A DNA stretch of 60,991 nucleotides. It comes from Lachnospiraceae bacterium UBA3762 (GTDB lineage Bacteria > Bacillota > Clostridia > Lachnospirales > Lachnospiraceae). Positions 9,514 to 16,177 of the stretch are shown here, in pieces. The translations under genes and the position numbers were made by a program. The notes below the pieces were generated by a model. It made no database searches. It worked only from the letters and a program-made list of their open reading frames with translations, and was not told the DNA's origin. Each line of letters starts with the position of its first letter. Position 1 is the first letter of the stretch. The stretch covers positions 1 to 60,991 of the forward strand of contig DFGA01000031.1 of the NCBI GenBank assembly GCA_002371615.1, in the 5' to 3' direction.

Positions 9514-11288
9514 TACTCAACACCTCCTTCAACAGCTCTTTCCCCGCCTTCTTCCGAAGTCTCATCTATTTCAACCGATCCCTCCGCAACATTACCTTCC
9601 TCATTCACGTCAGTTTCGGAGTTTTCCGGCTCTTCCGATACCGGAATTTCTGTAATCTCGTCAGAATTCTCGGGCAACGAACTCTCCTCAGCAACCGTTT
9701 CGGCTGCCTCACTATCATCCGAGTCAGACTGTTTAGGATCCTGATACAGCAATGTTAATGTCAACTGGAAAGAATCGTCAGCCGAGTAATCCTTTATACT
9801 CTCATTAATATAATCAACCTTAACATTCTGGATGTAGGGAAGACGCTTTAACTGAATTACGAACTCCGCTGTAGCAGGCTTTCCGTAACTATTTCCCTGT
9901 ATAGTAACTTCACCGGCACTAGACGTCAGCTTCGTGATCGCCACCGCACTCGGCTGCACCTTCTCAAGATCATCAACAAATCTTGCAAGTGTCTCGTTTC
10001 CGCCTTTCGTTGTGTCATACCAGTTCTGCATCGTCTGAAGATCAGCCTGTGCCCTGTCATATTCAGCCTGAAGATTCTCCACATCCCCAAGTGCTTCTAT
10101 CTGTGCTTTAAGGCTTTCATTCTCCTGCTTGTTCGTGTAATACACGAATAAAATCCCACCGCACATTGCAATGGAGATAACTGCAGCAAATATCAGTATC
10201 CACCACGGAAGTTTATCACTCTTTACCTTCTCGCCTCTTTGGCGTGCCTCATCGATCGCAATCCTTAACGGAGCAATAACGGCACCGATGTTTGCAAGAT
10301 AGTTGGCTACTATCTCATCGCTTAGAACCTTATGGTTCTTGATCTCAACACCACGGAGCCGCTCAACAACCTGAACCTCGTAGTCCATTTCATTGTTGAT
10401 CAGATCCGGTAGTCCCGCTATTGATGATATATCACCGATAACAAATGCACGCTCAACAGGATTCTCAGCATTTCTGGCCCGATAGAATTCAAGGATACGC
10501 CCGATGCTTGAGAGCATCGTTCGAACCGCATCCGCTACATCCCCGTATTTTGCCGCAAGATCTCCGATATCATCCTGCATCAGCATCTCGTCCGCTTCTT
10601 CATCAGATACGTTCGCAGATGATTTTATGGCATCAACGAGCGACAGGCGTCCGTATGGCACGCTTCGCTGCATGACCATCGTCGATCCGTTCATTATATT
10701 TACAACAGTATTCTCTGCTCCGACCTGGAACACAGCATCAACGCCTTCACCTGCGGTCTGAAATTTTAAGAGCTGCAGAATGGAATTACCTGAGTAGTCA
10801 ATTGCTTCGACGCTCATTCCCATTGCTTTTGCAAGCTCATAGTACTGTTCGATCAGCTCATTCGGTGTTGCCGTTACCGACAATCTGTAATTCTTGACTC
10901 CCTCATTCTGTACGATCTCTATGATCGAGTGATTAAAGGTGTAACTATCCAGATTGGTTATAGGAAAATACTCTGATGCGTTTATCTGAACTATGTCCTT
11001 GATACGGTTCTCTTTACAGAAGGGAATGATCGCCTCTTTGTTGGCGATACGCTTGGAGTTGATCGTAAATACAATCTTCTTCGCAGAAAATCCCTCGCCC
11101 TTAAGTCCCTGTTTGATCGCCTCCGCAAGAGATTCGGCATCAAGAATAACACCGTCTTCGCATAAGCCCTCTGGAACTATGAGGTCTATCGCATTAAATA
11201 CCTGTACTTTCCTTTTGCCCGCAAGCTTTACCTCGCAGACCTTTACGATCTCACTCCCCAGTGAGATCGACAATACTTTAGTCGCCAT
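9513..11288 (-). CDS. pilM: PilM-PilN fusion, type IV pilus alignment platform
   Basis: A 591-residue protein. Residues 1-345 are an actin/FtsA-like PilM (start KVLSISLGSEIVKVCEV; nucleotide-fold segments DAVFQVGAENTVVNI and AFVIGDISSIAGLPD). A single membrane helix follows at about 361-384 (WWILIFAAVISIAMCGGIL), then a coiled coil and a PilN-like ferredoxin-fold region to about 520, then a Glu/Ser-rich acidic tail. In most systems PilM is a soluble protein that grips the N-terminal peptide of separate PilN; here they are one chain, so no free INLLP-type peptide is needed. The start is set by AGGAG 7 bases upstream. It sits between pilD and pilO as usual for clostridial pilus operons. Confidence 0.85.
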   Translation of the reverse strand: MATKVLSISLGSEIVKVCEVKLAGKRKVQVFNAIDLIVPEGLCEDGVILDAESLAEAIKQGLKGEGFSAKKIVFTINSKRIANKEAIIPFCKENRIKDIVQINASEYFPITNLDSYTFNHSIIEIVQNEGVKNYRLSVTATPNELIEQYYELAKAMGMSVEAIDYSGNSILQLLKFQTAGEGVDAVFQVGAENTVVNIMNGSTMVMQRSVPYGRLSLVDAIKSSANVSDEEADEMLMQDDIGDLAAKYGDVADAVRTMLSSIGRILEFYRARNAENPVERAFVIGDISSIAGLPDLINNEMDYEVQVVERLRGVEIKNHKVLSDEIVANYLANIGAVIAPLRIAIDEARQRGEKVKSDKLPWWILIFAAVISIAMCGGILFVYYTNKQENESLKAQIEALGDVENLQAEYDRAQADLQTMQNWYDTTKGGNETLARFVDDLEKVQPSAVAITKLTSSAGEVTIQGNSYGKPATAEFVIQLKRLPYIQNVKVDYINESIKDYSADDSFQLTLTLLYQDPKQSDSDDSEAAETVAEESSLPENSDEITEIPVSEEPENSETDVNEEGNVAEGSVEIDETSEEGGERAVEGGVE

Positions 11289-11359
11289 GTAAGTCTCCTA
11301 TTTGTTGTCTACTGTCCCTTATTACCCTCTTGAGTCAAAATCATCCGACCCATGTTATG

Positions 11360-12181
11360 TTAACCTGTAAATGTTCCGAGGTAAGCATTTACAATTCTCT
11401 CTCCCCATAAGCTTGCGATGAAGATACCTGCTGCAAGGTACGGACCGAACGCAAGCACGTGGTCCTGTTTTGATACTTTCATTCTGATCAAGTGTATTAT
11501 TGAGCCAAGTATACATCCGATAACAAATGCAAGTATGCAGTTCTTCCATCCGAGGAATAACCCTGCGGCTGCCATAAGCTTAATGTCTCCTCCGCCTATA
11601 CCCCGTCCTTTTGTGGCAAAGTACAGGATCAGTAGAAAACCGGAAACCGCAACCGCTCCTATCAGATGATCGCTAAGTGATAATGGCATCCACGAAAAAA
11701 ATGCTCCTCTTGCGCTATTTGTTTCACGGCTGTAATCCCACATTCCATTAGTCTTTGCCAGATCAAGAACGGTAGCCGCCACACCAAGCAATCCAATAAA
11801 CACATTAAGACCGAACGGTATTTCATATGTCCGCCAGTCTATTACAGCTATCACTATGAGTGCCGATGTAAGAAACATCGTAAGCATACTTTTTATATTG
11901 ATCCCCGCTACAGCGGCGATAAGCAAGTACAGAAGCCCATTCAGTATTTCAATTATAGGATATTGAACGGAAAGCTTAGTCTTGCAGAACCTGCATTTCC
12001 CTCTGAGCAGAATGTAACTAATTACAGGAATCAGGTCGTACCACTTAATCACGTTCCCACAGACCATGCAGTGGGAACGTGTTGTGGTTATGTTTTCACC
12101 CTTCGGTATCCTGTAGATGCAGACATTCAGGAAGCTGCCGACGAGGATGCCAACAAGGAAGATGATGATTGCCAAAATCAT
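11360..12181 (-). CDS. pilD: Prepilin peptidase / N-methyltransferase PilD (A24 family)
   Basis: A 273-residue polytopic membrane protease that cleaves prepilin leaders after Gly and methylates the new N-terminus. It has the full-length architecture: N-terminal methylase-like segment with two CxxC pairs (CMVCG and CRFCK, zinc-binding), then about 7 membrane helices. The two catalytic aspartates are in VIDWRTYEIP and GGGDIKLM, the latter being the GxGD signature. It lies directly downstream of pilA and upstream of the pilM-pilN fusion. The ribosome site is weak. It is the only prepilin peptidase in the window, so it should serve all five pilins. Confidence 0.93.
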   Translation of the reverse strand: MILAIIIFLVGILVGSFLNVCIYRIPKGENITTTRSHCMVCGNVIKWYDLIPVISYILLRGKCRFCKTKLSVQYPIIEILNGLLYLLIAAVAGINIKSMLTMFLTSALIVIAVIDWRTYEIPFGLNVFIGLLGVAATVLDLAKTNGMWDYSRETNSARGAFFSWMPLSLSDHLIGAVAVSGFLLILYFATKGRGIGGGDIKLMAAAGLFLGWKNCILAFVIGCILGSIIHLIRMKVSKQDHVLAFGPYLAAGIFIASLWGERIVNAYLGTFTG

Positions 12182-12213
12182 GCTATCTTATATTCAAGCC
12201 TTAGATATTGGAA

Positions 12214-12672
12214 TTACTTGAATACTGTCTCCATCGTTTTCTTCGGATCTTTGCCGTTAGTGCAATCAGCTGTTGCTCCAGGCGTCCACTTGTAGGTTGA
12301 ACAACTATAAGAGCCAAATGTCTTGTCTTTAGGCCATCCCGTTGATCTACAAGGTGTATTTTGGCTAAGTCCTACACTCGTTAATGCAGCAGCGATCCCA
12401 GTGGCATCCAAACCGCCCACAGTAAGGTTAGCACCCGTAGAATCTGTGCCAATGGTGATTGTTGTTGCGCTTGCTGGATCATTTTCAGCCACATAAGCTT
12501 CTATTGCAGCTTTAAGCTCAGATGCATTCTGAATATCCGTTGACTGTCTAGAGGACTCTACATACTTAATAAACTGCGGTGCAAGCACACCTACAAGGAT
12601 TGCCATGATGGCAATAACGATGATCAGCTCGACAAGCGAGAAACCTTTGTTATTCATTTCTTTCTTATTCAT
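12214..12672 (-). CDS. pilA: Major type IV pilin PilA
   Basis: A 152-residue prepilin: leader MNKKEMNNKG, cleavage before FSLVELIIVIAIMAILVGVLAPQ with Glu5, then the amphipathic alpha1 segment (KYVESSRQSTDIQNASELKAAIEAYV) typical of major pilins. The C-terminal head has three Cys (PCRSTGW, SYSCST, ADCTNG) that could form one disulfide. AAGGAG sits 7 bases before the ATG. It is the first gene of the operon and is preceded by a long structured leader and a sigma-28-like promoter, which suits the most highly expressed subunit. Confidence 0.93.
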   Translation of the reverse strand: MNKKEMNNKGFSLVELIIVIAIMAILVGVLAPQFIKYVESSRQSTDIQNASELKAAIEAYVAENDPASATTITIGTDSTGANLTVGGLDATGIAAALTSVGLSQNTPCRSTGWPKDKTFGSYSCSTYKWTPGATADCTNGKDPKKTMETVFK

Positions 12673-12703
12673 ACTCTTTCTCCTTTTCTTATATGAATAT
12701 TAT

Positions 12704-12772
12704 TTATAGGTGTAGATAAGTTCTTCCCACCCTCGCCGGGTGGCATCTCGCACTCCGTGCAAGATAACTCAT
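12704..12772 (-). CDS. Candidate 22-codon leader peptide ORF in the pilA 5' UTR
   Basis: On the minus strand AGGAGGAG is followed by CCC and an ATG (12772-12770), opening 22 codons (start MSYLARSARC, end RTYLHL, five Arg) before a TAA at 12706-12704, about 31 bases upstream of pilA. The Shine-Dalgarno match is as good as any in the window. The codons run through both hairpins of the structured leader, so a translating ribosome would unfold them. It may be an attenuation-type leader peptide or a chance ORF; no homology can be claimed. Confidence 0.4.
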   Translation of the reverse strand: MSYLARSARCHPARVGRTYLHL

Positions 12773-12790
12773 GGGCTCCTCCTATCTACA
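12711..12790 (-). ncRNA. Structured three-stem leader RNA of the pilA operon (unassigned class)
   Basis: Read on the minus strand, UGUAGAUAGG (12790-12781) pairs with CUUAUCUACA (12720-12711) as a 10-bp closing helix with one G-U. Inside are a 9-bp hairpin (AUCUUGCAC-GGA-GUGCGAGAU) and a 6-bp hairpin (CCACCC-GGCGA-GGGUGG) followed by GAAGAA. The result is a compact three-way junction in the 5' UTR of pilA. It does not match the GEMM c-di-GMP-I consensus or other riboswitches I know. It contains the Shine-Dalgarno site and start of the small leader ORF. An alternative is a palindromic intergenic repeat. Confidence 0.55.
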
Positions 12791-12792
12791 TC

Positions 12793-12830
12793 ATATATCC
12801 ACAGTGTCTGCTCCCCACCATGGCATATAT
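12793..12830 (-). other. Second hairpin at the 5' end of the pilA leader
   Basis: ATATAT plus CCA near 12830-12821 can pair with TGG plus ATATAT at 12801-12793, about 9 bp with a single bulged G. The loop contains GGTGGGG, which could instead pair with the CCACC of the downstream hairpin. That gives a possible alternative fold of the leader. It begins about 16 bases after the predicted transcription start. Confidence 0.4.
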
Positions 12831-12852
12831 CATTATTTTGCCCTACTAATGT

Positions 12853-12879
12853 ATATCGGCATTTAATAACCAATCATTA
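12853..12879 (-). promoter_or_regulatory. Sigma-28 (SigD/FliA)-type promoter for the pilA operon
   Basis: The minus strand carries GCCGATAT at 12860-12853, an exact match to the Firmicutes SigD -10 consensus. TAAT lies 15 bases upstream (12879-12876), three of four matches to the TAAA -35. Start of transcription would be near 12846, giving a leader of about 170 nt before pilA. No equally good sigma-A promoter was seen in 12673-13147. Confidence 0.6.
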
Positions 12880-13087
12880 ACCGTTTCCCTTAATAACAAG
12901 CCCCATCTTACGATTTTTCCCCATCTATAGTATTATAACATAATTAAAGCTTTTTTATTACACAATTTATCACAATACATCATATTTGTGATACCAAATT
13001 TCACTTTCTATACTATTAAAGACTTTTAAACTCGGTAAAAAGGCTCAAATTCACGCTGATAACCACCTAAAATCCAACAGCAAACAA

Positions 13088-13116
13088 GGCAAATCATCAC
13101 TGATTTGCCCTGTTTT
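13088..13116. terminator. Terminator downstream of Rpn-like gene A
   Basis: A 9-bp stem (GGCAAATCA with TGATTTGCC) and 4-nt loop. The T-run is best on the plus strand (TGTTTTT) but TTGTTTG follows on the minus strand, where the nuclease gene ends 39 bases upstream. It insulates that gene from the pilA promoter. Confidence 0.65.
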
Positions 13117-13147
13117 TATTATTACTGTTTATTATAAGCTTAATAAC

Positions 13148-14152
13148 CTACTTAAGGATACTCTTGGCAAGCGTTTCTGCATCTTCTTTCGAAATTGAAG
13201 AATTCTGCTCCATGAGATACTTGGTAAGTTTTGCAGTTTCTTCAGTTATACGCCGCCCGGCGTCAGTCGTATTCTTCTCCGGACTCTCATTTAGTGGTAC
13301 AGCGAGCTGCGCCTCAAGTTCTGCTATACGCTTCTCAGCTTCGGCTGCACGTTTCTCAGCAGCATCAGCCCGCATGCTCTCGCGCTCGGTATTGGCATGC
13401 TCAAGCTCTATTCCCTCTTCAATACCATCCCGTTTGAATTTTGCCATCGTTTCGGCTTCATTATATTCTGTGATGCACATATTCTTTACCTCGCTCTGAT
13501 TTCCTATCAAGAACTTCTTTATCTCAAAATCCTCTGGCATATCTTTGATAGCTTTATCAACAGCCGGCTCTATTTCCATACATTTCTTATTCTTTCTAAC
13601 TTCCTCAACAAACCATGAATATTCAGACAGCGCCTTACAAGCAATAAGCAATCTGCTCTTATATTGGGGCCGGATGTTGTACATATGTACTCGTACCTCA
13701 ATATCTGATTTTGTTATATCAGCATCTCTGGGAAACGAATCACTAAGTTTTAGCACTCTGTCGCCTTTATCCAACTCTCCGTTATAGAACACCGCTAATC
13801 TTGGCATCGGTAAAATCATCTGCTTTGAGCCATACTCATTCTGATCAGTCTGCTTAATGTACTTGTCATACTGTCTTCCAAGATACATAAGCTGCCTTAC
13901 CGGCATATTAGGATTATATGTGCTCTGGTGCTCGTATAGGCTTATATCGCTCCCTATGATGAAGGATACATCATTTTTCATCCCCATATAGATATAATCA
14001 CCCATCGTTGTAATCTCTATATCTTCAAGATTACTGTGATTTGTTCCATTCACCGCATTGTACAGTGATAATGTCCATGCCTTGTTTTCTTCTCTTCCGA
14101 AGATAAAACAAAACAGTCTGTCCTTTTCCTTAACGTTAACTTTGTCTGCCAT
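13148..14152 (-). CDS. Rpn-like PD-(D/E)XK nuclease/transposase family protein A
   Basis: The start is ATG at 14152 (MADKVNVKEKDRLF), with AAAGGAG 8 bases upstream; the frame stays open further but without a ribosome site. The 334-residue product begins with a Lachnospiraceae-type nuclease domain: KDRLFCFIFG, then DVSFII...LYEHQS, the Asp-Glu-x-Gln arrangement of these PD-(D/E)XK variants, and PNMPVRQLMYLGRQY. A charged coiled coil (residues about 240-290) and a conserved tail (RRITEETAKLTKYLMEQNSS) follow. Rpn relatives promote recombination and may act in defence or transposition. The 3' end is near-identical to gene B, although the N-terminal domains differ. Activity is inferred only. Confidence 0.75.
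   Translation of the reverse strand: MADKVNVKEKDRLFCFIFGREENKAWTLSLYNAVNGTNHSNLEDIEITTMGDYIYMGMKNDVSFIIGSDISLYEHQSTYNPNMPVRQLMYLGRQYDKYIKQTDQNEYGSKQMILPMPRLAVFYNGELDKGDRVLKLSDSFPRDADITKSDIEVRVHMYNIRPQYKSRLLIACKALSEYSWFVEEVRKNKKCMEIEPAVDKAIKDMPEDFEIKKFLIGNQSEVKNMCITEYNEAETMAKFKRDGIEEGIELEHANTERESMRADAAEKRAAEAEKRIAELEAQLAVPLNESPEKNTTDAGRRITEETAKLTKYLMEQNSSISKEDAETLAKSILK
13194..13343 (-). repeat. Shared 3' module of Rpn-like genes, copy A
   Basis: 13194-13296 is identical over 103 bases to 14982-15084. After four different bases, 13301-13343 is identical to 15089-15131. It encodes the C-terminal coiled coil end and conserved tail. Identity at synonymous sites next to diverged N-terminal domains points to recent recombination or gene conversion. 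Confidence 0.9.
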
Positions 14153-14283
14153 ATGCACACTCCTTTCAGCTGTATTTCGCAGGAGTTTGATATGGCAAAT
14201 CCATTCTGTGTATCTGTCTGTTTTTCCGAACCCCACCAAGTACCGGAATACCCGTTCATCGGAAATTAACCCCTGCCAGTAGT

Positions 14284-14418
14284 TTTGTTGGAATATAAGC
14301 AGGAATTTCAGAAGATACTCAAGAATTGAATATTAGATGACTGATGTGTCATAAACGAAAAAACTGCTTACGTGCAAATTATAACACGTAAGCAGTGATT
14401 TTCAATACTGAATATTAC
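14284..14418. repeat. 135-bp repeat upstream of Rpn-like gene A (copy 1)
   Basis: It is nearly identical to 16005-16140, differing by one A in an A-run and a few substitutions. It contains an 11-bp stem (CTGCTTACGTG with CACGTAAGCAG, 14364-14395) preceded by six A, which makes a minus-strand terminator. Here no minus-strand gene reads into it, so the terminator looks like a passenger of the duplication. Confidence 0.9.
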
Positions 14419-14457
14419 AGTCAACAGGACAGGTCCTCCTTCAATAATAGTTCAGAA

Positions 14458-14556
14458 ATGCTCTTTAAGCATTACGCGCAATTATTCGACCTTCCTGAAG
14501 TATCAATCGGCATGATTTTTGTTGATAATTCCGATATTCACAAAAATGAAGCCTAA
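14458..14556 (+). pseudogene. 32-codon orphan ORF, possible gene remnant
   Basis: An open frame (MLFKHYAQLF...DIHKNEA) that stays open upstream to at least 14431, with no ribosome site. It has an ordinary protein-like composition, lies in a duplicated region, and ends 74 bases before a complete small gene. It may be a fragment of a lost gene. No family recognised. Confidence 0.25.
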
Positions 14557-14630
14557 TGATATGGTCATATCATATTTTCAAGATAATACTATCACCCGAT
14601 AAGATAACAGAGATGACGAGGAGGGCTGAC

Positions 14631-14864
14631 ATGAATATCAATGAATTAAAAGAAATGCTTTATAGTGTTGACAGATCATATGACGACTTTGTGAGCCTGG
14701 TAGTTAGTTTCGTGAAAATTCCCGAAAATTCATCAAAAGACATTTTGATCCGGGATTATATCGTATCCCATCCACGCGCTAATTCCAGTGACGTTTTAGA
14801 ATATATGATTAGCGAATTAGGCATGGCTAATAATCCTTCAAATCAAGAACTTGTAATAGCCTGA
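14631..14864 (+). CDS. Small acidic protein of unknown function (77 aa)
   Basis: The ATG at 14631 has a strong GAGGAGGG site 5 bases upstream; an earlier in-frame ATG at 14556 has none. The product (MNINELKEML...NQELVIA) is acidic, soluble, with predicted helices and no membrane segment, Cys or known motif. It is the only confident plus-strand gene in the nuclease patch, lies between two Rpn-like genes, and converges on gene B with a shared bidirectional terminator 9 bases after its stop. No family recognised; an accessory or partner role for the nucleases is only a positional guess. Confidence 0.65.
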   Translation: MNINELKEMLYSVDRSYDDFVSLVVSFVKIPENSSKDILIRDYIVSHPRANSSDVLEYMISELGMANNPSNQELVIA

Positions 14865-14873
14865 GAGAGACTA

Positions 14874-14899
14874 AAGGCGAATCCCTAAGGATTCGCCTT
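14874..14899. terminator. Bidirectional terminator between small gene and Rpn-like gene B
   Basis: An 11-bp perfect stem (AAGGCGAATCC with GGATTCGCCTT) with a 4-nt loop sits between two convergent genes. T-rich sequence follows on the plus strand (GATTATTTTATT); the minus side is weaker. Confidence 0.75.
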
Positions 14900-14935
14900 G
14901 ATTATTTTATTACTGTTTATTATAAGTTTGATCAC

Positions 14936-15934
14936 CTACTCAAGAATATTTCTGGCAAGTGCTTCTGCATCAGTTTTCGACATTGAAGAATTCTGCTCCA
15001 TGAGATACTTGGTAAGTTTTGCAGTTTCTTCAGTTATACGCCGCCCGGCGTCAGTCGTATTCTTCTCCGGACTCTCATTTAGTGTCTCAGCGAGCTGCGC
15101 CTCAAGTTCTGCTATACGCTTCTCAGCTTCGTCCGCACGCCTGGTTGCTTCATCCGCGCGTCTCTTCTCACGCTCGGTGTTGGCACGCTCTTTGTCGCGA
15201 CCCTCTTCTATCAGTTCTCTTTCTCGTTCCCAACTCTTCATATATCTTTTATTTACATCCTTCTTTGCCTTCGTACTTCTGACTATGCCGTCAAGCCTCT
15301 GCGTAGATTCGTCAGTTGCATTTTCTTCCTTACTCTCGCTGATATATCGCAAGAGGTTCTGGATTTTCTTCTCGTCTTCTCCCGCATCTTTTGGAAGATC
15401 TCCGCCAACATACAGGAAGATCCTTCTAATCCCATCATTATACTGTAAATGAGAGTGTGTCTTTAGTGTCGTCCCTGCCTCATAATACATTGCATTATCC
15501 CCGAAAGGATCGTATGAAAGTATAAATATCGTCACGAGTTCCGGCAGTTCCTCATATTCCGTACCCTTCTCAAGCAGCTGTACATCAATAAGGTCTGCAT
15601 AGTATCTGCTCCTTTTCGGAAGTCCAGCTTTCTTCTGGACACGTTTTTCCGGTTCTACATCATATACGCTGATATCATCCGCATTGTCACCCTTATTTTC
15701 CGTCACATAAGCGTCAAGTCTGATGCCATGTGATTTTTCGGATATTCCCGGAACCACCTTCTGTGCGGTAAAACAAAGGTTTTCGATCTTTCGCTTCAGC
15801 ACACAGCTAAGTATTATTCTGCAAGCTTCAAGCCCACTATCCTCATCTGCCATAATCTCTGTAAACAGAAAATCGTCAATGACATTCATCTCCTCCAGCG
15901 GCTTCATGCTATGAACTTCTCTTACATTTTCCAT
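14936..15934 (-). CDS. Rpn-like PD-(D/E)XK nuclease/transposase family protein B
   Basis: AAAGGAG precedes two in-frame ATGs at 15940 and 15934; the second has normal 8-base spacing and is preferred. The protein of about 332 residues has the Rpn/PDDEXK_2-type layout: NVIDDFLFTEIMAD start, LDAYV with ISVYDVEPEK (Asp then Asp-x-Glu-x-x-Lys), LPKRSRYYADLIDVQLL, and ELVTIFILSYDPFG. A long charged coiled coil (ERANTEREKRRADEATRR) and the tail shared with gene A follow. The N-terminal domain is unlike A but very like the gene at 60312. Likely a recombination-promoting nuclease; activity not demonstrable from sequence. Confidence 0.8.
   Translation of the reverse strand: MENVREVHSMKPLEEMNVIDDFLFTEIMADEDSGLEACRIILSCVLKRKIENLCFTAQKVVPGISEKSHGIRLDAYVTENKGDNADDISVYDVEPEKRVQKKAGLPKRSRYYADLIDVQLLEKGTEYEELPELVTIFILSYDPFGDNAMYYEAGTTLKTHSHLQYNDGIRRIFLYVGGDLPKDAGEDEKKIQNLLRYISESKEENATDESTQRLDGIVRSTKAKKDVNKRYMKSWERERELIEEGRDKERANTEREKRRADEATRRADEAEKRIAELEAQLAETLNESPEKNTTDAGRRITEETAKLTKYLMEQNSSMSKTDAEALARNILE
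14982..15131 (-). repeat. Shared 3' module of Rpn-like genes, copy B
   Basis: Second copy of the block at 13194-13343, with two identical runs of 103 and 43 bases broken by four substitutions. It encodes the C-terminal tail of gene B. Confidence 0.9.
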
Positions 15935-16004
15935 ATTCATCTCTCCTTTCGATTATAGCCGGCAGGAGTATGCTATGGATGATAATTATTTCTCCTGCCT
16001 ATTG

Positions 16005-16140
16005 TTTGTTGGATTATAAGCAGGAATTTCAGAAGATACTCAAGAATTGAATATTAGATGACTGATGTGTCATAAACGAAAAAAACTGCTTACGTGCAAA
16101 TTATAACACGTAAGCAGTGATTTTCAATACAGATTATTAC
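16005..16140. repeat. 136-bp repeat upstream of Rpn-like gene B (copy 2)
   Basis: Near-identical to 14284-14418. Here it lies between the 5' side of gene B and the end of the pilus motor operon, and its hairpin is a working-position terminator for that operon. This is probably the ancestral location of the terminator. Confidence 0.9.
16079..16117 (-). terminator. Terminator of the pilus motor operon
   Basis: On the minus strand an 11-bp stem (CTGCTTACGTG with CACGTAAGCAG, 10-nt loop) is followed by seven T. It lies 61 bases after the stop of the methyl-accepting protein gene. Confidence 0.85.
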
Positions 16141-16177
16141 GGTCTTCTATATTAGTTATTGTCATTTTTAAAAGGAT

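Larger units (their letters stand above)
12673..13147. other. 475-base intergenic region upstream of pilA
   Basis: From the pilA side it holds the ribosome site, the leader ORF, the three-stem RNA, a second hairpin, and the sigma-28-like promoter. Between about 12880 and 13085 it is very AT-rich with no feature I can support, and at 13088-13116 it ends with the terminator of the adjacent nuclease gene. Confidence 0.7.

Noticed and set aside
12720..12750. Cobalamin riboswitch fragment
   Set aside because: GCCACC...GGTGGGAAG recalls part of B12 leaders, but the domain is far too short and lacks the other conserved blocks.
12711..12830. GEMM (c-di-GMP-I) riboswitch upstream of pilA
   Set aside because: The position would suit it, but the conserved GEMM words and tetraloop-receptor pattern are absent; only the presence of structure is supported.
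13164..15452. Plus-strand Ser-rich open frames opposite the Rpn-like genes
   Set aside because: They mirror the coiled-coil codons of the minus-strand genes; the low-complexity Ser/Ala/Phe composition is an artefact of that.
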